Positions 1 to 7,898 of a stretch of DNA of 64,000 bases are shown here, one piece after another. The notes below the pieces were generated by a model that was not told where the DNA came from, made no database searches, and saw only the letters and a program-made list of their open reading frames with translations. The DNA lies in NCBI GenBank assembly GCA_018241685.1, contig JAFEDJ010000067.1, positions 124,001 through 188,000 on the forward strand. The letters are read 5' to 3'. Source of the DNA: Pseudomonadota bacterium. Its GTDB lineage: Bacteria > Pseudomonadota > Gammaproteobacteria > Burkholderiales > Rhodocyclaceae. The position numbers and the translations under genes were made by a program. Each line of letters begins with the position of its first letter. Positions within the stretch are counted from its first letter, which is position 1.

Positions 1-1336
1 CGACCTGGATCAGCAGCTCGTCGCCGACATGGTGGCCGAGGGTGTCGTTGATGGCCTTGAAGCGATCCAGATCGATCAGCATCAGCGCCATCTGCATGTC
101 GTTGCGGTGGCAGAAGCCGATCGCCTGCTCCAGCTTCTCGTTGAGGCTGAAGCGGTTCGGCAGGTTGGTCAGCGTGTCGTGGTGGGCCAAGTGGCGGATA
201 CGCTCTTCGGAGGCCTTCAGCTCCGAGATGTCGATGAAGTTGCCGATGTAGTTCTGTACCTGCCCGTTCTCGTCGCGGACCAGCGAGATCGACAGCCACT
301 TGGGGTAGGGCTCGCCGTTCTTGCGGCGGTCCCACAGTTCTCCCTGCCAGGCGCCGCTGTCGTTCAGGCTGTCCCACATCTCCTTGTAGATTTCCGGCGG
401 CGTGTTGCCGGCGGACAGCACGCGCGGGTTCTGGCCGACGACTTCTTCCTGCGGGTAACCGGTGAGTTTGGTGAAGGCCTGGTTGGTGGCGACGATGCGG
501 TTCTGCGCATCGGTGACGATGATCGCCTCGTTGCTGTTGGAGAACACCGTGGCCAGCAGGCGCAGGTGCTCCTCGGTGCTCTTGCGCTCGGTGATGTCCT
601 GGACGGTGCCCTCATAGCAGATGAACTCGCCCTGCGGCCCGCGCACCGTGTGGGCGTTCTCGGAAATCCAGATGATCGAGCCGTCGCGCCGGCGCACCAG
701 GGATTCGAAATTGATGACTTCGCCGTGGCTCTCCATCCGCTGGCGGAAGGCGTCGCGGCGGCTGGGGTCCACATAGAGCCGGCTCTCGATATCGGACAGG
801 TCGGCCATCAACTGCTGGGGCGTCTCGTAGCCATACAGCCGGGCCAGCGCCGGGTTGGCGGCCAGGTAGCAGCCGTCGCGGGTGGTCTGGAAGATGCCTT
901 CCGATGCGTACTCGAAGATGTGGCGGTAGCGCAGTTCGGTGCGCTCCAGTGCCTCCAGCGTCGCGCGTCGCGGGGTTACGTCTTCGATGTAGCCCTCGAT
1001 GACGCTCTTGCCCTGCTCGTCGGGCACCGTGATGCCCCGCTCCAGCACCCACTTGGTGTGGCCGCTGGCGGTGGTGATGCGGTACTGCACCGCGAAGCGC
1101 TGGCCATTGCGGGCAGCGCTGCGGATCTGCGCGCGGACGCGGGCCCGGTCGTCGGCATGGGTGACCTCTTCCCAGGAGATGCAGGCGTTGTCGACAATCT
1201 CCGCCGGGGCGTAGCCGCACAGCTCGGCGCTGCCCTGGCTGATGAAGACCATCGTCCGGTAGGCGTCATCCATGCTGCGATAGACCATGCCCTCGAGGTT
1301 GTTCACCAGCGTGTCGAGGATGCGGGTCCTGTCCAC
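1..1336 (-). CDS. PAS-domain diguanylate cyclase (GGDEF), C-terminus cut by window edge
   Basis: The minus-strand frame is open from about 1432 to base 1 and encodes at least three PAS/PAC modules followed by the beginning of a GGDEF domain (DLDRFKAINDTLGHHVGDE near the edge, preceded by HHDTLTNLPNR). Such proteins make cyclic di-GMP in response to a PAS-sensed signal. The PAS modules carry typical phrases such as GYAPAEIV, RRRDGSIIWI and TGYPQEEVVGQNPR. No transmembrane segment is visible, so it is probably cytoplasmic. The start is uncertain: GTG at 1336 is chosen, with GTG at 1390 and ATG at 1288 as alternatives, and no clear ribosome-binding site. The catalytic GG(D/E)EF residues and any EAL domain lie outside the window. 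It is divergent from the chemoreceptor gene. Confidence 0.85.
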   Translation of the reverse strand, partial: MDRTRILDTLVNNLEGMVYRSMDDAYRTMVFISQGSAELCGYAPAEIVDNACISWEEVTHADDRARVRAQIRSAARNGQRFAVQYRITTASGHTKWVLERGITVPDEQGKSVIEGYIEDVTPRRATLEALERTELRYRHIFEYASEGIFQTTRDGCYLAANPALARLYGYETPQQLMADLSDIESRLYVDPSRRDAFRQRMESHGEVINFESLVRRRDGSIIWISENAHTVRGPQGEFICYEGTVQDITERKSTEEHLRLLATVFSNSNEAIIVTDAQNRIVATNQAFTKLTGYPQEEVVGQNPRVLSAGNTPPEIYKEMWDSLNDSGAWQGELWDRRKNGEPYPKWLSISLVRDENGQVQNYIGNFIDISELKASEERIRHLAHHDTLTNLPNRFSLNEKLEQAIGFCHRNDMQMALMLIDLDRFKAINDTLGHHVGDELLIQV

Positions 1337-1390
1337 GGCTCGGGGCGTGATGAGGCTGGTTCGGCGGGAGCGTCCGAGTTGTGCTTGCAC

Positions 1391-1852
1391 GGTGATGGCC
1401 TGCGAAGAGCTGCAATGGAGGATGGCTACACTTCAGCAAGCACCATGCCCGCCGGGAGGCCCCGTTCTGTGTTGGGAATCTCCGAGAAATGCACTGTGAT
1501 GGTGCGGAAAGTGGGTTTGGTGCACTGCAATAAAGCCCAAATAGTGTCGAAAAAGTCAGTTTGTCGACAAAGTCACTGAGCATTTTTTAATTTTTCCATT
1601 TTTGACGGTGAGTTTGTTCATATCCCGGTGCAAAACCGGGGATGCCGCGGACAAGCTTGACGGGGCTTGTTCCGCGTATTCCGGGCGTGTCTCTTCTGCT
1701 GCTTTCCGGGCGCGCCTGCATGGTATCGGCCGCTTGCTCCAGCGGATGCTTGGCACAGGAACTGCATTTGATCTCCCAGGACCAGTTCCCGTGCTGTTTC
1801 CGCGCCAGAGCTGGCGGAAGCCGGGCAAACCCACGAAATACGGTGATCCAAA
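1391..1852. other. Intergenic region between the divergent PAS/GGDEF and chemoreceptor genes
   Basis: About 460 bases without a convincing gene. It holds a tandem direct repeat (1545-1577), an AT-rich tract just after it (about 1579-1600) that may be promoter DNA, and a small hairpin CCCGGT-GCAA-AACCGGGG near 1624-1641. Short frames here have neither codon bias nor recognisable products. Confidence 0.5.
1545..1577. repeat. Two tandem 16-bp direct repeats, second one containing a palindrome
   Basis: TGTCGAAAAAGTCAGT (1545-1560) and TGTCGACAAAGTCACT (1562-1577) match at 14 of 16 bases and are 17 bp apart. The second copy lies within the perfect palindrome TTTGTCGACAAA (1560-1571). Position in a divergent promoter region suggests a protein-binding site; the protein is unknown. 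Confidence 0.45.
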
Positions 1853-3487
1853 ATGCGCACGAACCTTCCCGTCACGAACGTTGAAACACTGCTTCCCGAG
1901 GGCGAGTTCATCTATTCCCGTACCGACCTTCAGGGCGGCATCGTCGAGGCCAACGAGGCCTTCGCCAATATCAGCGGCTACCGCCGCGAGGCCATGCTCG
2001 GTCAGCCCCACAACATGGTGCGCCACCCGGACATGCCGAAGGAGGCCTTCGCCGACATGTGGCGCGATCTCAAGGCCGGCCTGCCGTGGCGCGGCCTGGT
2101 GAAGAACCGGCGCAGCGACGGCGGCTACTACTGGGTGGTGGCGAATGCCTCGCCGGTGCGCGAGAACGGTCGGGTGGTCGGTTTCCAGTCGGTGCGCTCG
2201 CGTCCGTCCCGTGAGGACGTGCGGGCGGCGGAAGACGCCTATCGGCGCGTCCGTGAGGGCGATCGCTCGATCCGCATCGAGCATGGCCGGGTGGTGGCTG
2301 CGCATCGTTCGCCGTGGGCGGTGCTCACGTCCGCGCCGGTGCAGTTGGTGGGGGCGGGCAGCCTGCTGCTGGTGCTGGCGATCGCTGCGGTGGCGCAGAG
2401 CTTCGTCAGCCTGCCGTTCATGCGCGAGTTCATGCTCGGCACAGGTGGGCTGGGCCTGCTGTGGGGACTGTGCTTCCTGTTCGGCTTCGTGCCGGGCTTG
2501 GCGCGGGATGCGGCGGCGCTGCACGCCTATCTGGGCCGTCTGCTGGCCACCGGCGACCTGCGCCAGCGTTTCGAGCTGCCTCGCTGCGACGTGCTCGGCG
2601 AGATTGCCCGCGATGCGGACCGTTTCGTGTCATCGGTGCAGGCCACCGTGCAGGGCATGGGCGACACGGCCCGGCAGGTGGCGGCGGTGTCGGGCGAGGT
2701 GGCGTCCGGCGTCAGCAATGTGAACGAGGCTGCACGGGTGCAGAGTGACGCGACCTCGTCGGCGGCGGCCGGCATCCAGCAGATCACCGTGGCGATCGGC
2801 GAGGTGGCCGAACACGCCGGCGCCACGCACAGTGCCGCGCAGACTGCCAGCGAGGTGTCGGAACGCGGGGGCCAGGTATCGGCCAAGGCCTGCGAGATGA
2901 TCATGATCCTCGCCGATACGGTGCGTGATGCCGCCGGGCAGGTGGAGCTGCTCGGCCAGCAGTCGGTGGAGATCTCGCGCATCACCGGCGTGATCCGCGA
3001 GATCGCCGAGCAGACCAACCTGCTGGCCCTCAACGCCGCCATCGAGGCGGCGCGGGCCGGCGAGCAGGGGCGTGGTTTTGCGGTGGTGGCCGATGAGGTG
3101 CGCAAGCTCGCCGAGCGCACCGGCAAGGCGACCCAGGAGATCAGCACGATGGTGGCCGGCATCCAGAGCGAGACGCAGAAGGCGGTGGATGGCATGCGCG
3201 GCGGCGCCGGCCAGGTGCGCGACGGCGTGCTGTTGGTGCAGGGGGCGCAGAGCGCGCTGCAGGAGATCAACGCGCAGATGGAGCGCACCCTCGGCATGGT
3301 GAACGACATCACCCATTCGTCGGCCGAGCAGCGCAGCGCGATGACGCTGATGGCCCAGAGCATCGAGCGGGTGGCGTCGATGACCGACCAGAACGTGGCG
3401 GTGGTGAGCCAGACCCAGAGCGCGGTGGCGAGCCTGGATCAGTCGGTGGACCGCATGAGCAAGGCGATCGGCCAGTTCGTCGTGTGA
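1853..3487 (+). CDS. Aer-like methyl-accepting chemotaxis protein with N-terminal PAS domain
   Basis: A 544-residue energy/redox-type chemoreceptor. The N-terminus MRTNLPVTNVE and the PAS domain (residues about 10-120, with SGY, HPDMPKEAF and GLPWRGLVKNRRSDGGYYW) are characteristic of Aer, which senses redox through a PAS-bound flavin. Two hydrophobic segments (about 164-182 and 196-216) anchor it with very little periplasm between them. A HAMP-like stretch and a long cytoplasmic coiled coil follow, with the conserved CheA/CheW-binding tip around 384-420 (IAEQTNLLALNAAIEAARAG). The start fits the Aer family N-terminus exactly, although no strong ribosome-binding site is seen. It probably steers the flagellar motor toward favourable electron-acceptor conditions; no che genes are in the window. 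Confidence 0.92.
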   Translation: MRTNLPVTNVETLLPEGEFIYSRTDLQGGIVEANEAFANISGYRREAMLGQPHNMVRHPDMPKEAFADMWRDLKAGLPWRGLVKNRRSDGGYYWVVANASPVRENGRVVGFQSVRSRPSREDVRAAEDAYRRVREGDRSIRIEHGRVVAAHRSPWAVLTSAPVQLVGAGSLLLVLAIAAVAQSFVSLPFMREFMLGTGGLGLLWGLCFLFGFVPGLARDAAALHAYLGRLLATGDLRQRFELPRCDVLGEIARDADRFVSSVQATVQGMGDTARQVAAVSGEVASGVSNVNEAARVQSDATSSAAAGIQQITVAIGEVAEHAGATHSAAQTASEVSERGGQVSAKACEMIMILADTVRDAAGQVELLGQQSVEISRITGVIREIAEQTNLLALNAAIEAARAGEQGRGFAVVADEVRKLAERTGKATQEISTMVAGIQSETQKAVDGMRGGAGQVRDGVLLVQGAQSALQEINAQMERTLGMVNDITHSSAEQRSAMTLMAQSIERVASMTDQNVAVVSQTQSAVASLDQSVDRMSKAIGQFVV

Positions 3488-3509
3488 GCGGTGGTCGGCC
3501 GCGCGGCCC

Positions 3510-3896
3510 TCAGTGCAGGGTGCGCGGCATGGCCAGCGTGAATTCGGGGATTTCCGCGTCGAAGGGCGTGCCGTCCTCGGCGACCATCTGGTAGCTGCCC
3601 TTCATCGTGCCGACCGGCGTGGCGATGGTGCAGCCGCTGGTGTATTCGAAGGACTGGCCGGGTTGCAGCACCGGCTGCTGGCCGATCACGCCGGCGCCCT
3701 GGACTTCCTGCACCGTGCCTTCTGCATCGGCGATGATCCAGTGGCGGCTGACCAGCTGGGCGGTGATACGGCCGACGTTGCGGATGGTGATGTGGTAGGC
3801 GAACACGTAGCGGTTCGCTTCCAGGTCCGACTGCTCTTCGATGAAGCGGGATACGGCAGTGACCTCAATGCTTTCCTGGTCGATGGCGCTTGTCAT
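3510..3896 (-). CDS. apaG: ApaG domain protein
   Basis: A 128-residue protein matching the ApaG family over its full length (TITAQLVSRHWIIADAEG, GVIGQQPVLQPGQSFEYTSG, GTMKGSYQMV). ApaG is a small fibronectin-III-like fold found widely in proteobacteria; its name comes from the apaGH locus linked to diadenosine tetraphosphate and cobalt resistance, but its biochemical role is not settled. It is divergent from rpe, a neighbour arrangement usual in betaproteobacteria. Its stop lies 22 bp from the end of the convergent chemoreceptor gene. Confidence 0.93.
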   Translation of the reverse strand: MTSAIDQESIEVTAVSRFIEEQSDLEANRYVFAYHITIRNVGRITAQLVSRHWIIADAEGTVQEVQGAGVIGQQPVLQPGQSFEYTSGCTIATPVGTMKGSYQMVAEDGTPFDAEIPEFTLAMPRTLH

Positions 3897-4057
3897 TTTT
3901 GTGGACGCTCGGGTTGGGGAACCCTTATTGAAACTGAATTGCCCGGCAGCTGCAACCGCAGCGGCAGGGCCCGGGTACCCGCCGGCCCGCGTTGGCGGAG
4001 GTGGAGCGGGGCGGGTAGACTATGCCCCCTCCCGCGTCTCCCCCGCCAGGATTCAAC

Positions 4058-4750
4058 ATGACCTTCCGCATTGCTCCCAGCATACTGTCCGCCGATTTCG
4101 CCAAGCTCGGCGAAGAGGTTGCCAACGTGATCGCCTCCGGCGCCGACTGGATCCACTTCGACGTGATGGACAACCATTACGTGCCGAACCTGACCATCGG
4201 CCCGCTGGTCTGCGAGGCGATCCGCCCCCACACCACGGCGCCGATCGACGTGCATCTGATGGTCAAGCCGGTGGACCGCATCGTGCCGGACTTCGCCAAG
4301 GCTGGCGCCAACGTCATCACCTTCCACCCGGAAGCGTCCGAGCACGTGGATCGCACGCTGGCGCTGATCCGCGACCACGGCTGCCAGGCCGGCCTGGTCT
4401 TCAACCCGGCCACACCGCTGACCTGGATGGACCACGTGATGGACAAGCTCGACGTGGTGCTGCTGATGAGCGTGAACCCGGGTTACGGCGGCCAGTCCTT
4501 CATCCCGGGCACCCTCGACAAGCTGCGCGAAGCCCGCGCCAAGATCGACGCCTACGCCGAGCGCAGCGGCCGCAAGATCCTGCTGGAGATCGACGGTGGC
4601 GTGAAGGTCGGCAACATCGCCGAGATCGCCCGCGCCGGTGCCGACACCTTCGTGGCCGGTTCGGCCGTTTTCGGGGCCGGCAAGGACAGCGACCCGCAGC
4701 GCTACAACTCCGTGATCGGCGAACTGCGCGGCGCGCTGGCCGGCGTCTGA
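4058..4750 (+). CDS. rpe: Ribulose-phosphate 3-epimerase
   Basis: A 230-residue TIM-barrel enzyme interconverting ribulose 5-phosphate and xylulose 5-phosphate in the pentose phosphate pathway and Calvin cycle. Family signatures are present in order: APSILSADFAKLG at the N-terminus, HFDVMDNHYVPNLT (metal-binding His and Asp), DVHLMV, MSVNPGYGGQSF and the phosphate-binding DGGV and GSAVFG. ATG at 4058 is preferred because the family begins at this point and CAGGA precedes it by 7 bases; an in-frame ATG at 4022 would add a proline-rich stretch unlike the family. The 3' end overlaps the convergent regulator gene by 49 bp. Confidence 0.96.
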   Translation: MTFRIAPSILSADFAKLGEEVANVIASGADWIHFDVMDNHYVPNLTIGPLVCEAIRPHTTAPIDVHLMVKPVDRIVPDFAKAGANVITFHPEASEHVDRTLALIRDHGCQAGLVFNPATPLTWMDHVMDKLDVVLLMSVNPGYGGQSFIPGTLDKLREARAKIDAYAERSGRKILLEIDGGVKVGNIAEIARAGADTFVAGSAVFGAGKDSDPQRYNSVIGELRGALAGV

Positions 4751-5697
4751 TCTTCTTCCACACGGCCGCGCCGCCGGGCTGACGGCGGCACGCCGTGAAT
4801 CCGCAGGAAGGCGCGGCGCATCCGTTCCGCGTCGCCGAAGCCGCAGCTGCGCGCCACCGCCTGTACCGACGCGCTGCCGCTCTCCAGCGCCGCGGCGGCG
4901 GCTTCCACCCGTAGCCGTTCGACCGCCCGGGCCGGCGTCACCCCCATCTCCGTTTTGAAGCGCCGCGCGAAGTGGCGCGGGCTCATGCACGCCCGCGCGG
5001 CGAGTTCATCCACGTCGAGGCGCGCCTGCAGGTTGTGCCGGACGTAGTCCAGCAAGTCCGTGAAGGTGCCGCCGGCCACCTGCATGCCGGCGATCTCGGA
5101 GAACTGCGACTGCCCGCCGGGGCGCCGGTAATACACCACCAGCTGCCGCGCCACCTGGCGCGCGACGCTGTCGCCCAGATCGTCGGCGATCAGCGCGAGG
5201 CTCAGGTCGATGCCGGCGGTGATGCCCGCCGAGGTCCAGAACTTGCCGTCGCGGATGTAGATCCGGTCCGCGTCCAGGCTGACCCGCGGGAAGCGCCGCG
5301 CGAAGGACGGGGAGCGCCGCCAGTGGGTGGTGGCGCGGCGGCCGTCGAGCAGCCCGGCGGAAGCCAGCAGCCAGGCGCCCGAGCACACGCTGGCGGCCCG
5401 CCGGGCGGCCGTGCAGGCGGCGCCGACGAAGGCGAGGGTGGCGGCATCGGCCGAGGCCGCATCCACGCCGTCGCCCCCCGCTACCAGCAGGGTATCGATA
5501 GCGTCGCTGGCCGCCGCCGCGCGGGTCAGCAGCTGGATGCCGCTGGAGCTCGCCACCGGGCCGCCCGTGAGGGACAGGGCTTCCAGTTGGTAGCTGCCCG
5601 GCACCACGCCGTTGGCGGCTTCGAAGGCGCTCAGCGGACCGGCGGCATCGAGCAGCTGGAAGCCGGGATAGACGAGCAGGGCGATGGAATGGGTCAT
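4702..5697 (-). CDS. GlxA-type AraC regulator with DJ-1/PfpI domain
   Basis: A 331-residue regulator with an N-terminal DJ-1/PfpI-like (class I amidotransferase-like) domain, residues about 1-185, including the nucleophile-elbow-like VCSGAWLLAS, and a C-terminal AraC-type double helix-turn-helix, about 215-315 (DELAARACMSPRHFARRFKTEMGVTP, ARSCGFGDAERMRRAFLRIHG). Members of this family activate nearby catabolic or export genes; the ligand is not predictable. It is divergent from the MFS gene, 85 bp apart, so that gene is the obvious target. The last 49 bp overlap the 3' end of rpe in the opposite orientation. Confidence 0.88.
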   Translation of the reverse strand: MTHSIALLVYPGFQLLDAAGPLSAFEAANGVVPGSYQLEALSLTGGPVASSSGIQLLTRAAAASDAIDTLLVAGGDGVDAASADAATLAFVGAACTAARRAASVCSGAWLLASAGLLDGRRATTHWRRSPSFARRFPRVSLDADRIYIRDGKFWTSAGITAGIDLSLALIADDLGDSVARQVARQLVVYYRRPGGQSQFSEIAGMQVAGGTFTDLLDYVRHNLQARLDVDELAARACMSPRHFARRFKTEMGVTPARAVERLRVEAAAAALESGSASVQAVARSCGFGDAERMRRAFLRIHGVPPSARRRGRVEEDQTPASAPRSSPITEL

Positions 5698-5782
5698 GGC
5701 AGAAAAAGTGGCTTATTGGTCATTTCTGCCATCACTCTAGCCTGCGACGATGGGGCTGTCCAAATTTCCGGAGTCCCGCCCC

Positions 5783-6949
5783 ATGAACCGCAATGTCCTC
5801 CTGCTGGCCTTGTGCCAGGCCCTGACGATGACCGTCATCGGCTTCGTGCTGGCCGCGTCGGTGTCGATCAGCCACAACCTGTCGGTGGCGGCCGGCCTGG
5901 CGACCGTGCCGCTGGCCGCCCAATACCTGGCGACGCTGCTTGCGCTGCAGGTCGCCGCCCGCCTGCTGGCGCGCTTCGGCCGGCAGAAGATCTTCGTGGC
6001 CGGCGCCCTGTGCGGCGCGGCCGGCCTGGGCCTGGCCGCGCTGGCCGTCGCGCTGGGCCATTTCCCGCTGTTTGTGCTGGCCGGCATCGGCATCGGCGTA
6101 CAGGGGGCGACGGGCCAGTACTACCGGTTCGCCGCGCTGGAGGCTGTGCCCGCCGCGGAGCGCGGGCTGGCAGTCTCCTTGACCCTCAGCGGCGGGGTGC
6201 TGGCGGCCTTTCTCGGTCCCTTTCTGGCCCGCGGCACGCGCCATCTGCTCGACACTCCGTTCGTTGCCAGCTTCCTGATCCTCGCCGGGCTTTCGTTTTT
6301 GGCGGCGGTGCTGGCCGGCCAGCTGCGCCTGCCGGCACCGGCTGCGCGCGTCGCCGGCCCATCCCGCCCCATCGCGGCGATCCTGCGCGACGGGCGGTTG
6401 CGCCTGGCGCTGGCGGCCGGCGCGGTGGGCTATGGCGTGATGAACCTGCTGATGACCGCGACGCCGCTGGCCATGCTGTGCGCCCGGCTGGATTTCGACG
6501 CTACGGCGGAGGTGATCCAGTGGCACCTGCTGGCGATGTTCGCGCCGTCTTTCGTCACCGGTCACCTGATCCGCCGCTGGGGCAGCCTGCCGGTGATGCT
6601 GGCCGGCTGCGTCGCGCTGCTGCTGGCGGTCGGGGTTGCGCTGGGCGGCGATGCGCTGGGCTACTTCCAGCTGGCCCTGGTGGGCGTCGGGTTGGGCTGG
6701 AACTTTCTCTATGTAGGCGCCACGACGCGGCTCGCCGAATGCTGGCAGGAGGCCGACCGGGCGCGCCTGCAGGCCCTCAACGACAGCCTGGTGTTCCTCG
6801 TCGTGTGCGTGGCCACCTTCGCCGCCGGGCCGCTGGTGGATGGGCTGGGGTGGGAGCGGGTCAATATCCTGGCGGCGCTGCCCGTGCTGATGGTCGCGGT
6901 GGCGGTGCTGCGTGCGTGGCGCCGCCCGGTGCTGGCGCCGTCGACCTGA
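5783..6949 (+). CDS. MFS transporter
   Basis: A 388-residue, very hydrophobic protein with about 12 predicted membrane spans and a charged cytoplasmic loop near its middle, the layout of a major facilitator superfamily carrier. A typical MFS loop appears early (ARLLARFGRQKIFVAGALCGAAGLG). ATG at 5783 is chosen over the ATG at 5750 because GGAG lies about 9 bases upstream and the first hydrophobic span starts right after it. The substrate cannot be told. The divergent GlxA-type regulator probably controls it. The pair sits between rpe and gph, genes that are normally adjacent in betaproteobacteria. Confidence 0.85.
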   Translation: MNRNVLLLALCQALTMTVIGFVLAASVSISHNLSVAAGLATVPLAAQYLATLLALQVAARLLARFGRQKIFVAGALCGAAGLGLAALAVALGHFPLFVLAGIGIGVQGATGQYYRFAALEAVPAAERGLAVSLTLSGGVLAAFLGPFLARGTRHLLDTPFVASFLILAGLSFLAAVLAGQLRLPAPAARVAGPSRPIAAILRDGRLRLALAAGAVGYGVMNLLMTATPLAMLCARLDFDATAEVIQWHLLAMFAPSFVTGHLIRRWGSLPVMLAGCVALLLAVGVALGGDALGYFQLALVGVGLGWNFLYVGATTRLAECWQEADRARLQALNDSLVFLVVCVATFAAGPLVDGLGWERVNILAALPVLMVAVAVLRAWRRPVLAPST

Positions 6950-7007
6950 TCTCCCTTATCCTGCGCCTCCGGGGGCGGCAGAAGCGCCCCCGTTCCCGTA
7001 CCGCCTC

Positions 7008-7706
7008 ATGAGCTCCGTAATGTCTGCTGCCCTTGCCTCCGCTTCCCGCGCCGTCCGTGCCGTGCTGTTCGACCTGGATGGCACCCTGCTCGATTCCATC
7101 CCCGACCTGTCGGAAGCCTGCCGGCGCATGATGCTCGAGCTCGGCCGTCCCCCCCACGACATCGAGGTGATCCGCACTTTCGTCGGAAAGGGCATGTTCA
7201 ACCTGGTGCGGCGCTGCCTGGAAGAGAGCGGTTCGGCCGAGGAGGCGGAGATCGATGCGGCGGTGGCCGCCTTCCGCCGCCACTACGCCGACGTGAACGG
7301 CGAATGCACACTGATCTACGACGGCGTCGTGCCGGCGCTGGAGGCTCTGCGTGAGCGTGGCGTGGCGATGGCCTGCGTGACCAACAAGCCGGCCGCCTTC
7401 ACCGTGCCGCTGCTCGAACGGATGGGCATCGCCGGCTTCTTCGGCGCCACCGTCAGCGGCGACACGCTGGCCGACAAGAAGCCCCACCCGGCGCCGCTGC
7501 TGCACGCCTGCGCGCTGCTCGGCGCGGCGACGGACGAAGCCCTGATGATCGGCGACTCGGCCAACGACGCCGAAGCGGCCCGTGCCGCCGGCATGCCGGT
7601 GCTGCTCGTCACCTATGGCTACAGCGAGGGTGTGGCGGTGGACAGCATCGAATGCGACGGGCTACTATCGAGCCTCGTCGATGCGCTGCCGCGCATCCTG
7701 GGCTGA
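7008..7706 (+). CDS. gph: Phosphoglycolate phosphatase
   Basis: A HAD-superfamily phosphatase of about 232 residues. Motif I is FDLDGTLLDS, followed by a helical cap domain; motif II/III is seen as CVTNKPAAFT and KKPHPAPL, and motif IV as MIGDSANDAEAARAAG. It removes phosphate from 2-phosphoglycolate, formed in oxygenation or DNA repair. Its position directly before trpE is the conserved betaproteobacterial arrangement and is the main reason to choose Gph over other HAD phosphatases. Two ATG codons (7008, 7020) are possible starts; neither has a clear ribosome-binding site. Confidence 0.88.
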   Translation: MSSVMSAALASASRAVRAVLFDLDGTLLDSIPDLSEACRRMMLELGRPPHDIEVIRTFVGKGMFNLVRRCLEESGSAEEAEIDAAVAAFRRHYADVNGECTLIYDGVVPALEALRERGVAMACVTNKPAAFTVPLLERMGIAGFFGATVSGDTLADKKPHPAPLLHACALLGAATDEALMIGDSANDAEAARAAGMPVLLVTYGYSEGVAVDSIECDGLLSSLVDALPRILG

Positions 7707-7729
7707 ATCCAACGGATCCCATCATCATC

Positions 7730-7825
7730 GTGACCCGCAAGCGCGTGTTCTTCGTAGAGGAGTTCCCTGCCGTTCGTATCCCCCGCTCTGGCGGATGCGG
7801 CGGCCGGTCATGGCTGCTCGCCTGA
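7730..7825 (+). CDS. Possible short leader ORF before trpE
   Basis: A GTG-initiated frame of 31 codons (product begins MTRKRVFFVEEF and ends RSWLLA) lies between gph and trpE. Its stop codon is inside an 8-bp perfect hairpin (7812-7831). A leader peptide regulating trpE is conceivable, but there is only one Trp codon, no U-run after the hairpin and only a weak ribosome-binding site, so classical attenuation is not shown. It may equally be non-coding leader sequence. Confidence 0.25.
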   Translation: MTRKRVFFVEEFPAVRIPRSGGCGGRSWLLA

Positions 7826-7831
7826 GCAGCC
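7812..7831 (+). promoter_or_regulatory. Perfect 8-bp hairpin in the trpE leader
   Basis: GGCTGCTC-GCCT-GAGCAGCC forms an 8-bp stem with a 4-base loop, 68 bases before the trpE start. A weaker hairpin (CGCGGGT pairing with ACCCTCGCG) follows at about 7842-7869. No U-run follows either, so they are not ordinary intrinsic terminators. Confidence 0.4.
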
Positions 7832-7898
7832 CAGAACTGTCGCGGGTCTGCCCCGTGATACCCTCGCGAAAAAAGCACCACGCCCTTCCGGAGTCTCC

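Noticed and set aside
1531..1560. Sigma-28 flagellar promoter (TAAA...TCGAAAA)
   Set aside because: The spacing between the TAAA and GCCGATAA-like parts is several bases too short.
1800..1860. Cyclic di-GMP (GEMM) riboswitch before the chemoreceptor gene
   Set aside because: GGGCAAACC and a GAAA-like stretch are present, but the paired stems and the conserved order of elements are not, so no riboswitch is called.
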